DNA of 64,000 nucleotides from Spirochaeta isovalerica (lineage in GTDB: Bacteria; Spirochaetota; Spirochaetia; DSM-2461), in assembly GCF_014207565.1 (NCBI RefSeq), contig NZ_JACHGJ010000005.1, forward strand, positions 186,001 through 250,000. Direction: 5' to 3'. A program made the translations under genes and the position numbers. Below the pieces are notes generated by a model. It saw nothing but the letters and a program-made list of their open reading frames with translations, had not been told where the DNA came from and did not search any database. Below, piece after piece: positions 45,194 to 53,452 of this stretch (position 1 is the stretch's first letter; every line of letters begins with the position of its first letter).

Positions 45194-45963
45194 TTCCTTC
45201 CCCCTTTAACGAGCTTCTTCTCAAGAAAGGTCAATCCTTCCATCATGATGGCTCCGAAAACGCCGATGACCAGAACGCCGACAAAGACCACATCGATCCG
45301 CCCCACAAGCCGGGCTGTCTGGATCATATATCCCAGCCCTCTGGTCGAAGCCAGCAGTTCCGCCGCTACGAGAGACACCCAGGAACCGTTGAGAGCGACT
45401 CTGGCTCCTGTAAAAATCATGGGAGCCGCAGAGGGAATCGCTACAGAAAACAGAACCTGCCTGTTAGAAGCTCCGAACGTCGAAGCCACCCATTTATGCA
45501 CATCTTTGGTCTGCTTGATTCCGCTGTATGAGTTGATGACAGCAGGAATAAATGAAGCGATAAAGATTACTGATACTTTGGACATGATTCCGATACCAAA
45601 GAAAGTGATCATTATGGGAACCCAGCCCACGGGGGGGATTGGTTTGATCAGGTCGAAGAGCGGTCTGAAAAACTTGTCGAACTTATCGAACCATGCCATT
45701 CCGATCCCCAGGGGAACACCGATGACAATTCCGAAGCCGAACCCGATTAAAGCTTCTTTCAAACTCGTCCAGATGTGAATTCCCAGCACATTCCCATCAG
45801 GGTTTTTATTAAACAGCTTATAAACGAACGTATCGAAAAGCTTTACGGGAGTGGGAAGCTTCCTGGCTGAGATTATTCCTGCTGTGGAAATGAGTTGCCA
45901 CAGAAATATAAAGGTCAGTAAGGAAGCTATTGAAATCAATATATACTTGGTTTTATCTTTCAA
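45190..45963 (-). CDS. NitT/TauT-type ABC transporter permease, first copy
   Basis: A 257-residue permease of the same family. Transmembrane segments include about 8-25 and 72-92; the coupling loop is HKWVASTFGASNRQVLFSVAIP, and GARVALNGSWVSLVAAELLASTRGLG matches the family. It follows the binding-protein gene after a GC-rich stem. Two different permeases and two different ATPases imply a heteromeric importer, as in AtsRBC-type sulfate-ester systems (established examples in Pseudomonas). Confidence 0.93.
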   Translation of the reverse strand: MKDKTKYILISIASLLTFIFLWQLISTAGIISARKLPTPVKLFDTFVYKLFNKNPDGNVLGIHIWTSLKEALIGFGFGIVIGVPLGIGMAWFDKFDKFFRPLFDLIKPIPPVGWVPIMITFFGIGIMSKVSVIFIASFIPAVINSYSGIKQTKDVHKWVASTFGASNRQVLFSVAIPSAAPMIFTGARVALNGSWVSLVAAELLASTRGLGYMIQTARLVGRIDVVFVGVLVIGVFGAIMMEGLTFLEKKLVKGGRK

Positions 45964-45981
45964 TTTTTTTTCCTTGAGATA

Positions 45982-46002
45982 GGGGGGCCGATAACAGCCC
46001 CC
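45982..46002 (-). terminator. hairpin between binding-protein and permease genes
   Basis: GGGGGC/GCCCCC stem with loop TGTTATCG on the minus strand, right after the binding-protein stop; only a short T-poor tail follows. It probably stabilises the upstream message, as at 3675-3694. Confidence 0.6.
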
Positions 46003-46030
46003 AATAAAATGTGATATAAAAGTTTAATTA

Positions 46031-47074
46031 TTACTGAGCGTTCAGGACTTCTTTCCAGAGATCGTCAACGACATTTTTCTTGAACATATCAGCCTGAGCG
46101 GGTTCGATGTTCCCGATGTAGGCATAGAAGTCGGCGATAGCAGATTCAGGTTTACCATATTCCATGGATTTCTGAGTCTCGGGTGTGATGAGGATTCTCA
46201 GCTCAGCTTCCTGTTTTGCAGCCTGAAGGTTCCCTTCCCGACCATTTTCCTCATACCATTTAACCAGCATTTTCGCTTTGAGATCGTGGTCAGCTTCAAG
46301 CTCCTCAGCCGCTCTGTATACAAGACCCATATATTTTTTAAGAGCTTCTCTTTTATTCTCATAGGCATCGTTGGAAACGATCAGATCCCCGGTAGACATT
46401 ACGAAATCGGAAAGTGTGGCAATGGGTTTCCATCCGTATTTGTCTTCAACTGTCAGAGACCATGGTGTGGGGAATGCCGCGATGTCACCTTCCCCTGTTG
46501 CGAAAACCTGCTCTCCTGTCTGGTAATCCATGGGAACGGTATTCACATCGTCAATGGAAACACCGGTTCTTTCAAGATATTCGATAACCAGCTGATGCAG
46601 AGATGTTCCCGGAGCATAGATGATTGTTTTTCCCGTAACAGTGTCGGGGCTTCCGTAAACTTCAGGATATGTGGGGTTGAAACCTTTTGCCGAAAGAATA
46701 TCGCTGTCTGCTCTTACGAAAAGAGTGTCGCCTCTGGTCTCTTCATAGTTACCAACCAGTTTCGCATTGTTATTGATAACACCGAAAACGTAAGCAGCAC
46801 CCTGGAACCCGAGATCCCAGAGACCGGCCGCCAAGGCTTCGTTCGCCGTCGAACCGTTGGAGTATACCTGAAGATCGATATCGAGACCGGCTTCCTCAGC
46901 CCATCCTTTATCTCTGATGTACATAGCCACAACACCGTTAAAATAGGGTTGAACCATAACACCCAGCTTGGCCATACCATCCTGACTTCCCGCTTCGTTC
47001 CCTTCCTGGGCTCCACCTGCAAAAAGAGATGTAAACATTGTCATTGTCAGCAAGATCACTAAAAACTTTTTCAT
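46031..47074 (-). CDS. NitT/TauT-type ABC transporter substrate-binding protein
   Basis: A 347-residue periplasmic binding protein (NMT1/THI5-like/SsuA fold). The signal peptide is about 1-20 (SLFA), the mature end is GGAQEGNEAG and lacks a lipobox cysteine. YIRDKGWAEEAGLDIDLQVY and GSTANEALAAGLWDLGF are typical for the family that binds sulfonates, nitrate or sulfate esters. Next to a sulfatase it most likely captures an organic sulfate ester (inference). AAGGAG precedes ATG. It is the first gene of the importer-sulfatase operon and is divergent from the kinase gene. Confidence 0.92.
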   Translation of the reverse strand: MKKFLVILLTMTMFTSLFAGGAQEGNEAGSQDGMAKLGVMVQPYFNGVVAMYIRDKGWAEEAGLDIDLQVYSNGSTANEALAAGLWDLGFQGAAYVFGVINNNAKLVGNYEETRGDTLFVRADSDILSAKGFNPTYPEVYGSPDTVTGKTIIYAPGTSLHQLVIEYLERTGVSIDDVNTVPMDYQTGEQVFATGEGDIAAFPTPWSLTVEDKYGWKPIATLSDFVMSTGDLIVSNDAYENKREALKKYMGLVYRAAEELEADHDLKAKMLVKWYEENGREGNLQAAKQEAELRILITPETQKSMEYGKPESAIADFYAYIGNIEPAQADMFKKNVVDDLWKEVLNAQ

Positions 47075-47312
47075 TTCGATTCTCCTTAATGTGTTTTAAC
47101 CATTATCTCTCCGGTTTTTCCGGGAGGCATATGGTCAAAGAAGACCTCTTTTTGCTTATTTCAGTATACAGGTGAAAAGTGAATTTTCATGCTGGTAAAT
47201 TTCCGGTGCTGATTTATAACTTATCCGTATATGAAAGAGGAATATCTTTGCAAAAGAATTAAGGATTCAAGTTCAAGCTTGCCCTTTCAATCAACAGTGG
47301 TAGAATTGACCT

Positions 47313-49076
47313 GTGAAGTTGAAGCTCCATACAATTTTATCTGTTTTTATCTCATTGATCCTATTGTGCATTATTCCCGGGGTAGGTCTTCTCTCCCTGA
47401 ATTTGTTCAAGACCAGAACCATACAGAGCTATGCCGACAGCCGCCGGGACACTCTTCTTCAGATAAGCGACAGCGTCAGCGAACACTGCCAGAAAATAGA
47501 GCGGTTATCCCTGTCCTATTCGTCCCTAGACTATATAAAAGAGATGGCGGAACTGCCCCCCGGCAGTATCGACCAGGATGATTTCAGGGCGAACATAGAC
47601 CGCATAAAAAGAGAAAACGACGAATCTTTCTTCTTTCCTGAAATTGAATATGAAATACAGATCCTCTTCATGAACGGTTTATCCTATTCTTCCGATCCCG
47701 CGCACCTGGAAACTCTGCTCAAGCTGACGGAGACGCTATGGTTTTATGAAGCGGTTAAGTATCAGAAAGATTTCCTGTGGCAGTCCAATATCCTGTTTAA
47801 AGTAGATGAGAAGAAAACAAATGTTATCTCTCTGGTCACTTTTATCAGGGATTCGGAGGGAAAAACACTGGGCGCCATATTAATGAATCTCGATGAGCGG
47901 GAACTCTACCGGATTTATTCCCAGATCATAGGGTTTCAGAGCACCATCTACCTTGTTGACAATAAAGGGCAGATAGCCTCCCACCCGACTCTTTCCATGG
48001 TGGGACGATTTTTCTATGACATGAAAATCTTCGACTCTTTTTTTGAGGAGAGGGATTGGGCCCAGATAGTGAAGCTTGGTAATGAATACTTGTTTTCAAG
48101 ATACAGATCTCCGGAGAACCCGTGGATAGTCGTCGAAGAGATACCCATAGCCGTTATTACCGATCCTCTTCAGGAAATTGCCAACTCCATAAATTTTCTG
48201 ACGGTCATACTTCTTTCCCTTTCGATCATAGTGGCTATTTTCTTTTCTAAAAGAATAGCGCTCCCATTTGAAAAACTGTCCACGACCATGGAAAAGGCGG
48301 GAAAAGGAGATTTGACCACCCGGTTCGAGAAGTCCGGATATGAGGAATCGATAAAAATGGCGGAGAACAGCCAGAATTTTATAGATCGCATAAAATCGCT
48401 GATTGATGAGATCAAGGTGATCGAACAGCAGAAACAGAACAGTGAGCTTGAATTTCTTCAGATGCAGATCAATCCCCATTTCATATACAACACATTGTTT
48501 TCCATACGATGCATGGTGGATATGGGCGATAACGGCAAAGCCGGGGAAATGCTGGATCGCTTTACCAATTTGCTTCAGAAGGTGCTTCGATTGAACTCTC
48601 CCATGATATCGATAATGGACAATATCGACTATCTGGAGGATTACAGCTTTATCCTCTCACAGAGATTCGGAGCCCTGTCCCTGAAATACAAAGTCGATGA
48701 AGGAATCGGAAATGAGAAGATCCTGAAGTTTATCCTTCAGCCTCTTGTCGAAAACAGCGTATTCCACGGTTTCGCCGACGGTTTCGCCGAAGACTCTTTT
48801 ATCGGCATCTCATTCGAAAGAAAAAACCGTGATTATATACACATTGCGGTTGAGGATAACGGGTGCGGAATGTCTGCAGAACAGATTGAAAGGATCTTCG
48901 GTTCCCCGAAGGAAGATAAGAATAATCACATAGGGCTGCTCAATGTATTTATGAAATTGCAGCTCTACTATGATGGAAAAGCCTCACTGGATATTGATTC
49001 AGAAGTAGGCAGAGGCACTTCTGTGCACATTACCGTCCCGAGAAGAGGGGAGGAATATGAAAATTCTGCTGGTTGA
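47313..49076 (+). CDS. YesM-type membrane sensor histidine kinase
   Basis: A 587-residue kinase. TM1 is at about 6-28, an extracytoplasmic dCache-like sensor spans about 30-285, TM2 about 287-308, HAMP about 309-362, and the His_kinase domain has QMQINPHFIYNTLFSIR (His at about 390), followed by a HATPase_c with LVENSVFHGF and DNGCGMS. The start is GTG at 47313; the ribosome-binding site is weak. Its end overlaps the response regulator by 20 bases. It is divergent from the binding-protein gene, so it probably senses the sulfate ester or a bound form of the binding protein (inference). Confidence 0.92.
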   Translation: MKLKLHTILSVFISLILLCIIPGVGLLSLNLFKTRTIQSYADSRRDTLLQISDSVSEHCQKIERLSLSYSSLDYIKEMAELPPGSIDQDDFRANIDRIKRENDESFFFPEIEYEIQILFMNGLSYSSDPAHLETLLKLTETLWFYEAVKYQKDFLWQSNILFKVDEKKTNVISLVTFIRDSEGKTLGAILMNLDERELYRIYSQIIGFQSTIYLVDNKGQIASHPTLSMVGRFFYDMKIFDSFFEERDWAQIVKLGNEYLFSRYRSPENPWIVVEEIPIAVITDPLQEIANSINFLTVILLSLSIIVAIFFSKRIALPFEKLSTTMEKAGKGDLTTRFEKSGYEESIKMAENSQNFIDRIKSLIDEIKVIEQQKQNSELEFLQMQINPHFIYNTLFSIRCMVDMGDNGKAGEMLDRFTNLLQKVLRLNSPMISIMDNIDYLEDYSFILSQRFGALSLKYKVDEGIGNEKILKFILQPLVENSVFHGFADGFAEDSFIGISFERKNRDYIHIAVEDNGCGMSAEQIERIFGSPKEDKNNHIGLLNVFMKLQLYYDGKASLDIDSEVGRGTSVHITVPRRGEEYENSAG

Positions 49077-50529
49077 TGACGAAAGGATGATTAAGGAATG
49101 GCTGGAATACACCATTTCCAGTCTGCCTTTTCACATATCCCTAATTGACTCGGCTTCCAATGGGCTGGAAGCGTTGGAAAAGTTAAGTCAGGAAAACTAT
49201 GATCTCATATTCGTAGACATGACCATGCCGAAGATGAATGGCATCGAGTTTTTAAAGAAGATCAATCAGGATGCCATTGACGCGATGCTTATAGTCCTGA
49301 GCAGTCACGATGACTTTCAATTCGCACGGGAAGCTCTGAAATACAATATCAGAGAATACATTTTGAAAAACGAATGCTCCAGGGAGAAATTATCGGAAAT
49401 TCTCTATTCATGCCAGGAAAAAATATCCAATAAGCAAATCGATTCAACCATGACTCAGGAATTCATGGAAAGGGTTATAAAAGATAATATCCCGGAAAAA
49501 GGGATCGATATTATCAAAAAAAACTTCGCGAGACTGTCGGGAAAACTATTCTTCATTGCAGCTGTAAAGATGGAAAAGAAAGAAATAAAACCAGGATACA
49601 CCTCGCAGTTTTTCAAACTAAAGTATGAAGGAATGATCGGATCTATCGAAGAGCTCTCCTTTTATGCCTTCAGCATTGAAGCGATGGGGAATCAGCACAC
49701 CTATAACTTTGAATACTCCTCTTATCTTTATGAAGTACTGGGGAGCCAAGTTTCATGCGGAAAGATCTGCAGGGATGTGGACGAGATCCTTTCCCAATGC
49801 CGGAATTGCTGGATAGGCTTCCAATCTCTCTTTTACAGCGGGGAATCTCATTGTTCAGGAATGCACCGGTTCAGAAAATATGAAACAGCGGAAATAGATT
49901 CCCTTTGCGAAAAAACGATTTCCCGAATCCGCAGCTTTTCCAGGGAACAGACTCTGCAGCACCTCAGGGAAATCAATGAATACTTTCATACCGCAACCCC
50001 TACAGATGTGGAATCCCTTATGAATATCTATCTTCTCCTGCTCAATTCCTATTTTATTTACAACTATGCCAAATCGAAGGAAGTTATCAACAAACTGAAC
50101 ATAATAAGAGCCAGTATCAGCGGTTTTGAGACTTTCAGCGAACTTTCGGAGTGGGCCCTTAAGGCAATAGACGATAAAAACGATCTTATTAATAGCAATA
50201 AATACTCAACTCCCGTCAAGGAAGCCATTGGATTTATAGAATCGAACTACGACAAAATCATAAGCGTCCCGGATATAGCAGAATACGTGAATATGAGCCA
50301 CGATTACTTTTCCCGGCTTTTCAAAAAAGAGGTGGGAGAAACCTTGAACTCATTTCTGATCAATTACAGGCTGGATAAAGCGTCCATAATCATACTGTCG
50401 AGCGACCTGTCCATACAGGAAGTCGCCCGGAAAGTGGGAATAGAAAACGGCGGATATTTTTCCAAGTGCTTTAAAAAGAAGTTCCAGATGCAGCCAATAC
50501 AGTTCAGAATTCAGGCAAAGAATGTTTAA
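49057..50529 (+). CDS. YesN-type response regulator with AraC output domain
   Basis: A 490-residue regulator. The receiver has Asp7/Asp8, phospho-acceptor Asp54 in IFVDMTMP and Lys104 in YILKNE. A long middle region (about 130-380) links it to the AraC-type helix-turn-helix at about 388-487: VPDIAEYVNMSHDYFSRLF and QEVARKVGIENGGYFSKCF. It should activate the divergent importer-sulfatase operon when phosphorylated by the kinase. GAGGAGG precedes ATG within the kinase gene. It is the last gene before the right repeat. Confidence 0.93.
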   Translation: MKILLVDDERMIKEWLEYTISSLPFHISLIDSASNGLEALEKLSQENYDLIFVDMTMPKMNGIEFLKKINQDAIDAMLIVLSSHDDFQFAREALKYNIREYILKNECSREKLSEILYSCQEKISNKQIDSTMTQEFMERVIKDNIPEKGIDIIKKNFARLSGKLFFIAAVKMEKKEIKPGYTSQFFKLKYEGMIGSIEELSFYAFSIEAMGNQHTYNFEYSSYLYEVLGSQVSCGKICRDVDEILSQCRNCWIGFQSLFYSGESHCSGMHRFRKYETAEIDSLCEKTISRIRSFSREQTLQHLREINEYFHTATPTDVESLMNIYLLLLNSYFIYNYAKSKEVINKLNIIRASISGFETFSELSEWALKAIDDKNDLINSNKYSTPVKEAIGFIESNYDKIISVPDIAEYVNMSHDYFSRLFKKEVGETLNSFLINYRLDKASIIILSSDLSIQEVARKVGIENGGYFSKCFKKKFQMQPIQFRIQAKNV

Positions 50530-50607
50530 AAATCATTGAACATTCAAGAAGGTTTTATTTTGTTTGCAAATCAGAACCGAGTTTAGCATCCATCCCTGGA
50601 TTATAAC

Positions 50608-50627
50608 TTGTAGACAACTTGTTGACA
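50608..50627 (+). repeat. paired 9-mer TTGTAGACA/TTGTTGACA (second right-end motif)
   Basis: TTGTAGACA (50608-50616) and TTGTTGACA (50619-50627), 11-bp period, 122 bp before the tail copy at 50730. CCTATATAACC follows at 50708-50718, exactly 22 bp before the tail, as at 40460-40470. Confidence 0.7.
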
Positions 50628-50729
50628 GTTATATTGAATCATTTACCCTGACTACCCCAGAAAACAACTCCAGAACCCGATTAAAATGGCTAATCAGGGC
50701 TCATATACCTATATAACCCAAAAACCAGA

Positions 50730-50831
50730 TCCCATCGCCGGTAAAATAAGGGTAGTGACTCGAAGAGTTGCTACCCTTATTTTTTCTGATATGCAGGGAC
50801 TTGATCGGTAGTGAGCGCCGAGCCAGCGAGG
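50730..50831 (+). repeat. right 102-bp direct repeat (tRNA-Leu 3' end plus terminator)
   Basis: 101/102 identical to 39344-39445. It carries only the last 14 bases of the tRNA, so it is not a second tRNA gene. After it, GTGAGGTTCCG resembles the extension seen in the internal copies. The rest of the 50530-51001 gap holds the paired 9-mers and a terminator, and no gene. Confidence 0.95.
50745..50785 (+). terminator. terminator hairpin in the right repeat
   Basis: The same stem as the tRNA terminator (AATAAGGGTAG/CTACCCTTATT then TTTTTT); here it follows the two-component operon and could end its transcript. Confidence 0.8.
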
Positions 50832-50951
50832 TGAGGTTCCGAAACTTTCAATGCAGTTTTTATTATAATCTTCATGACTCCCTTGACCATTCAGAAATCA
50901 ATACGACTGGAATTGAGGCAGAGATCCCTTACCTGAATTATAAATAAAAAA

Positions 50952-50978
50952 GGCCGACTCACGATTTATGAGCCAGCC
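50952..50978 (-). terminator. terminator of the rubrerythrin operon
   Basis: On the minus strand GGCTGGCTCA/TGAGTCGGCC (two G-U pairs) with a 7-base loop, followed by TTTTTTAT. Confidence 0.85.
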
Positions 50979-51001
50979 AGATATTACAAAGCTGCAAAGA
51001 T

Positions 51002-52003
51002 TTAATATTTTATGAATTTCTCCCCGGAGACACCGCAAATAGGGCATTTCCCGGGAACAACTTTTTCGATATTTCCGCAAACGGGACACAGATAATAAAA
51101 GACCTCTTCCTGGTTATCCAGAGTATCCATGGCCTCCTGATATAAACCGGCATGAACCTCTTCCGCTTTCATTGCGAAAGTAAAGGTTCTGACCGCGGCA
51201 TTGTTTCCTTCAGCCTCCGCCTGCTCTACAAAAGGAGGATACATCTCTTTATATTCGTGAGTTTCTCCTTCCACTCCGGATTTCAGGTTTTCAATGGTGG
51301 AACCTATTTTCCCGGCTACTTCAAAATGCTTGAGTGCGTGAATGGTCTCAGCATCGGCGGCCGCTCTGAATAATTTCGCTGCGTTTAAATGCCCTTCCTG
51401 CTCTGCCTTTCTGGAAAAAGCAAGGTACTTTCTGTTTGCCTGAGCCTCTCCGGCAAAAGCTTCCAATAAATTATCTGTGGTTTTAGACATGGTCTTCTCC
51501 TTCATGGATGCATTAATTTTCCTGAGTTTCTGAATCAGTTTTTCAGCGGCTGCTGCAGGAAAGTCTTCAGAAGTCTCTGATTCCACTAAAGAATTTAATA
51601 GTTTAAGGACTTCTCCGCTCTGGGGGAGCATAAAACCGGCTTCTCTCAGCAGATCTTCAGCCATAATCCGGTTTGACATACCGATAGCTTTGGCCAGTTG
51701 TTTTGCCCGGGGTGTTTCCGCTGCCTCTTCAATCTCATAAGCGGCAATTTCCTGCTCTGTCTTGCTTTTCGAAAGAATTCCCAGAGCCTTTTTCACATCA
51801 CCGGACGTCTCCTGCTGAGCGGGATACTCCTCGGGAACTAAGGAAATGGCATGGGAAGGACAGGCATCAACGCACAAACGGCATCCACTTAAACACTTTT
51901 GGGCATCAATCTGACCTGTTTCTGTATCCGTCGCACCTGTAGGGCAGACATAAAGACACAGGCAGTCTTTCGTACATAACCGGATATTTCTCACTGCATG
52001 CAT
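51002..52003 (-). CDS. ferredoxin-rubrerythrin fusion protein
   Basis: A 333-residue fusion. Residues 1-55 hold two cysteine clusters: Cys10/14/16/20 (unusual spacing) and Cys37/41/44/48 followed by Pro, a 2[4Fe-4S]-like ferredoxin. A helical linker (about 60-170) follows, then a rubrerythrin: diiron four-helix part with FAGEAQANRKYLAF, DAETIHALKHFEVAG and FTFAMKAEEVHAGLY, and a C-terminal rubredoxin site CPVCGN / CPICGV. Rubrerythrins reduce peroxide in anaerobes; the ferredoxin part could deliver electrons directly. An internal ATG at 51490 with AAGGAG at 51497-51502 would give a normal 162-residue rubrerythrin. It lies one base after the upstream gene. Confidence 0.9.
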   Translation of the reverse strand: MHAVRNIRLCTKDCLCLYVCPTGATDTETGQIDAQKCLSGCRLCVDACPSHAISLVPEEYPAQQETSGDVKKALGILSKSKTEQEIAAYEIEEAAETPRAKQLAKAIGMSNRIMAEDLLREAGFMLPQSGEVLKLLNSLVESETSEDFPAAAAEKLIQKLRKINASMKEKTMSKTTDNLLEAFAGEAQANRKYLAFSRKAEQEGHLNAAKLFRAAADAETIHALKHFEVAGKIGSTIENLKSGVEGETHEYKEMYPPFVEQAEAEGNNAAVRTFTFAMKAEEVHAGLYQEAMDTLDNQEEVFYYLCPVCGNIEKVVPGKCPICGVSGEKFIKY

Positions 52004-52004
52004 A

Positions 52005-52679
52005 TCAAGCGCTCCTTCCGACCTGAGTCATTTTCATGCCGGGGACTTTACAGACCGGACAGATCTCCGGTTTCTCATCTCCTACATAAATAAATCCACA
52101 GATATCACAGACATAGACATTTTTCTCTTTCAGAAAATCGGCTTTACCGGATTCGACCTTATTCAGAAGGGACCTGATCATCAGGGAAACCTTTTCTGCC
52201 CATTTCAAAGCCCGCAGAGCCCCGCGGTCATGTTGCCCGGCCGCGACATCATTAGCCATTGCGAAATGAGTGGAGAGATCATTTTGAAGAAGACTTTTCA
52301 GGCTCTCAAAGTCCGGTTTGTTTATTTTTTCTGACTTCAAATTGTAATAAGCCGCCAACTCTTTATACAGATCAGCCATTTCCGAATCATATTGTTTTTC
52401 ACAGCCCTTTGCCAGATTTGAAAAGAGGGCTGACAATTCTGCTGCTGTATAACTTATATCTTCGGGTAAAGAAGCATGGCTGTCTGATGTTGATGAGACC
52501 GCCGGTTTAGCCTTCTCGTTTTCATTTTCATTAAATTCAGCTTTAGAAGCTCCGCAAAGAGGGCAGACAAATGAAGATGGAACATCCGCCCAGACTGTTC
52601 CCGGAGGTATATTTCCTTCAGGATAACCGGATGCTTCATCATAGATATAACCGCAGACTGAACAGATATATTTCTTCAT
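52005..52679 (-). CDS. rubredoxin / helical / rubredoxin-like domain protein
   Basis: A 224-residue protein. A complete rubredoxin is at 1-50 (YICSVCGYIYDEASGYPEG and FVCPLCGASK). The middle (about 75-185) is helical, resembling the rubrerythrin-like helical domain but without a clear full set of diiron ligands. A second rubredoxin-like site ends the protein (VYVCDICGFIYVGDEKPE and CPVCKVPG). It probably shuttles electrons to the adjacent rubrerythrin in oxygen defence. AAGGAG lies 12 bases before ATG 52679. Two palindromes occur upstream. Confidence 0.85.
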   Translation of the reverse strand: MKKYICSVCGYIYDEASGYPEGNIPPGTVWADVPSSFVCPLCGASKAEFNENENEKAKPAVSSTSDSHASLPEDISYTAAELSALFSNLAKGCEKQYDSEMADLYKELAAYYNLKSEKINKPDFESLKSLLQNDLSTHFAMANDVAAGQHDRGALRALKWAEKVSLMIRSLLNKVESGKADFLKEKNVYVCDICGFIYVGDEKPEICPVCKVPGMKMTQVGRSA

Positions 52680-52696
52680 AAATCCATGAGACTCCT

Positions 52697-52744
52697 TATT
52701 ATGATCATATAATGAAAGTATAACCTATATATTTAGCATATGCT
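52697..52744. promoter_or_regulatory. two palindromes upstream of the rubredoxin-rubrerythrin operon
   Basis: TATGATCATA (52700-52709) and AGCATATGCT (52735-52744) are perfect 10-bp palindromes; the first sits inside a looser ATTAT...ATAAT dyad that recalls PerR/Fur boxes but is not a match. Possible operators for an oxidative-stress regulator (inference). Confidence 0.35.
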
Positions 52745-52822
52745 TATAAATATTTATGAATTAACATGATTGGCATTCCTGGCCAGAATGATTCTGAAGA
52801 GAATATTTATCCTGTGTGATAA

Positions 52823-53230
52823 CTAGGAATTTCCCGGTTCACCTTTCTTCATTTCGCTCTTCATTTCATCTGTTAACGTTCTATAGTGCATGAGATAAAC
52901 TGTCACGCCGATACCAATGCAGAACAACAGAACCCTCAACCAGAGGAAACTGATAAAGAAAAAAATCGTTGATAACATGACAATCCACAAAGCTGAGACG
53001 GATACAATTTTTGCTCTCAACGAAATAGCCTTATATTGAATAAAAGAACGAATATAAAGTCCGAGAAACCTATGATGAATCAACCACAAATAAAGCTTTT
53101 TTGAGCTCCTGACATAACATGCGGCTGACAGGAGAAGAAAAGGAGTCGTCGGCAACACCGGTAAAAAGATACCGGCAATTCCGAGAGAGAGTGAAATATT
53201 TCCAACTGTCATTAATAGTATTTTTTTCAT
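52823..53230 (-). CDS. DUF454 (YbaN-like) membrane protein
   Basis: A 135-residue protein from ATG 53230 (AGGAAAGG upstream; the longer frame to 53254 is less likely). GNISLSLGIAGIFLPVLPTT, PFLLLSAACYVRSSKKLYLWL and the HRFLGLYIRSF segment are the DUF454/YbaN pattern. Two to three transmembrane helices are predicted (about 5-30, 72-90 and 93-110). Function unknown in the family. Confidence 0.85.
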   Translation of the reverse strand: MKKILLMTVGNISLSLGIAGIFLPVLPTTPFLLLSAACYVRSSKKLYLWLIHHRFLGLYIRSFIQYKAISLRAKIVSVSALWIVMLSTIFFFISFLWLRVLLFCIGIGVTVYLMHYRTLTDEMKSEMKKGEPGNS

Positions 53231-53345
53231 CACCTTTCCTGATTGAAGGATCAAGCCGAATCAAAATGAATCAGTTTTATCATCCTTCCATCTTCCAATC
53301 TTATTCATGGATATTACCATAAGGCTCCGCATCGATTATATATGC

Positions 53346-53376
53346 ATTTACAAAGCCGATATCCTTTGCCATTTGA
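53346..53376 (-). repeat. 31-bp remnant of a methyltransferase gene
   Basis: 30 of 31 bases match 58716-58746, inside the methyltransferase gene at 58638-59372, and read MAKDIGFVN in the same frame. Upstream an in-frame stop occurs after four codons, so only a fragment survives. Confidence 0.6.
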
Positions 53377-53452
53377 ACCCTTTAATTTAAACTATCAGAA
53401 ATCTATGATTGATCTGTTTCCCAGCCATCCGGGTATCGATAAACGGACAAAG

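Larger units (their letters stand above)
39344..50831 (+). mobile_element. tRNA-Leu-associated genomic island, probably tandem integrated elements without integrase
   Basis: The region starts within the tRNA-Leu 3' end and finishes at a second copy of the same 102-bp sequence. Inside are degenerate tail copies, two toxin-antitoxin pairs at the left side, and one cargo block: sulfatase, NitT/Tau-type importer and YesM/YesN-type two-component system. The tail copy at 40481 splits it into a small left unit and a ~10-kb right unit with matching right ends. No integrase, transposase or mobilisation gene is visible, so excision would need a recombinase supplied elsewhere. The interpretation as an integrated element is inference; the repeats are directly seen. 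Confidence 0.7.

Noticed and set aside
46286-47062. 258-residue plus-strand frame opposite the binding-protein gene
   Set aside because: Cys/Phe-rich translation without family features; the minus-strand frame is a clear binding protein.
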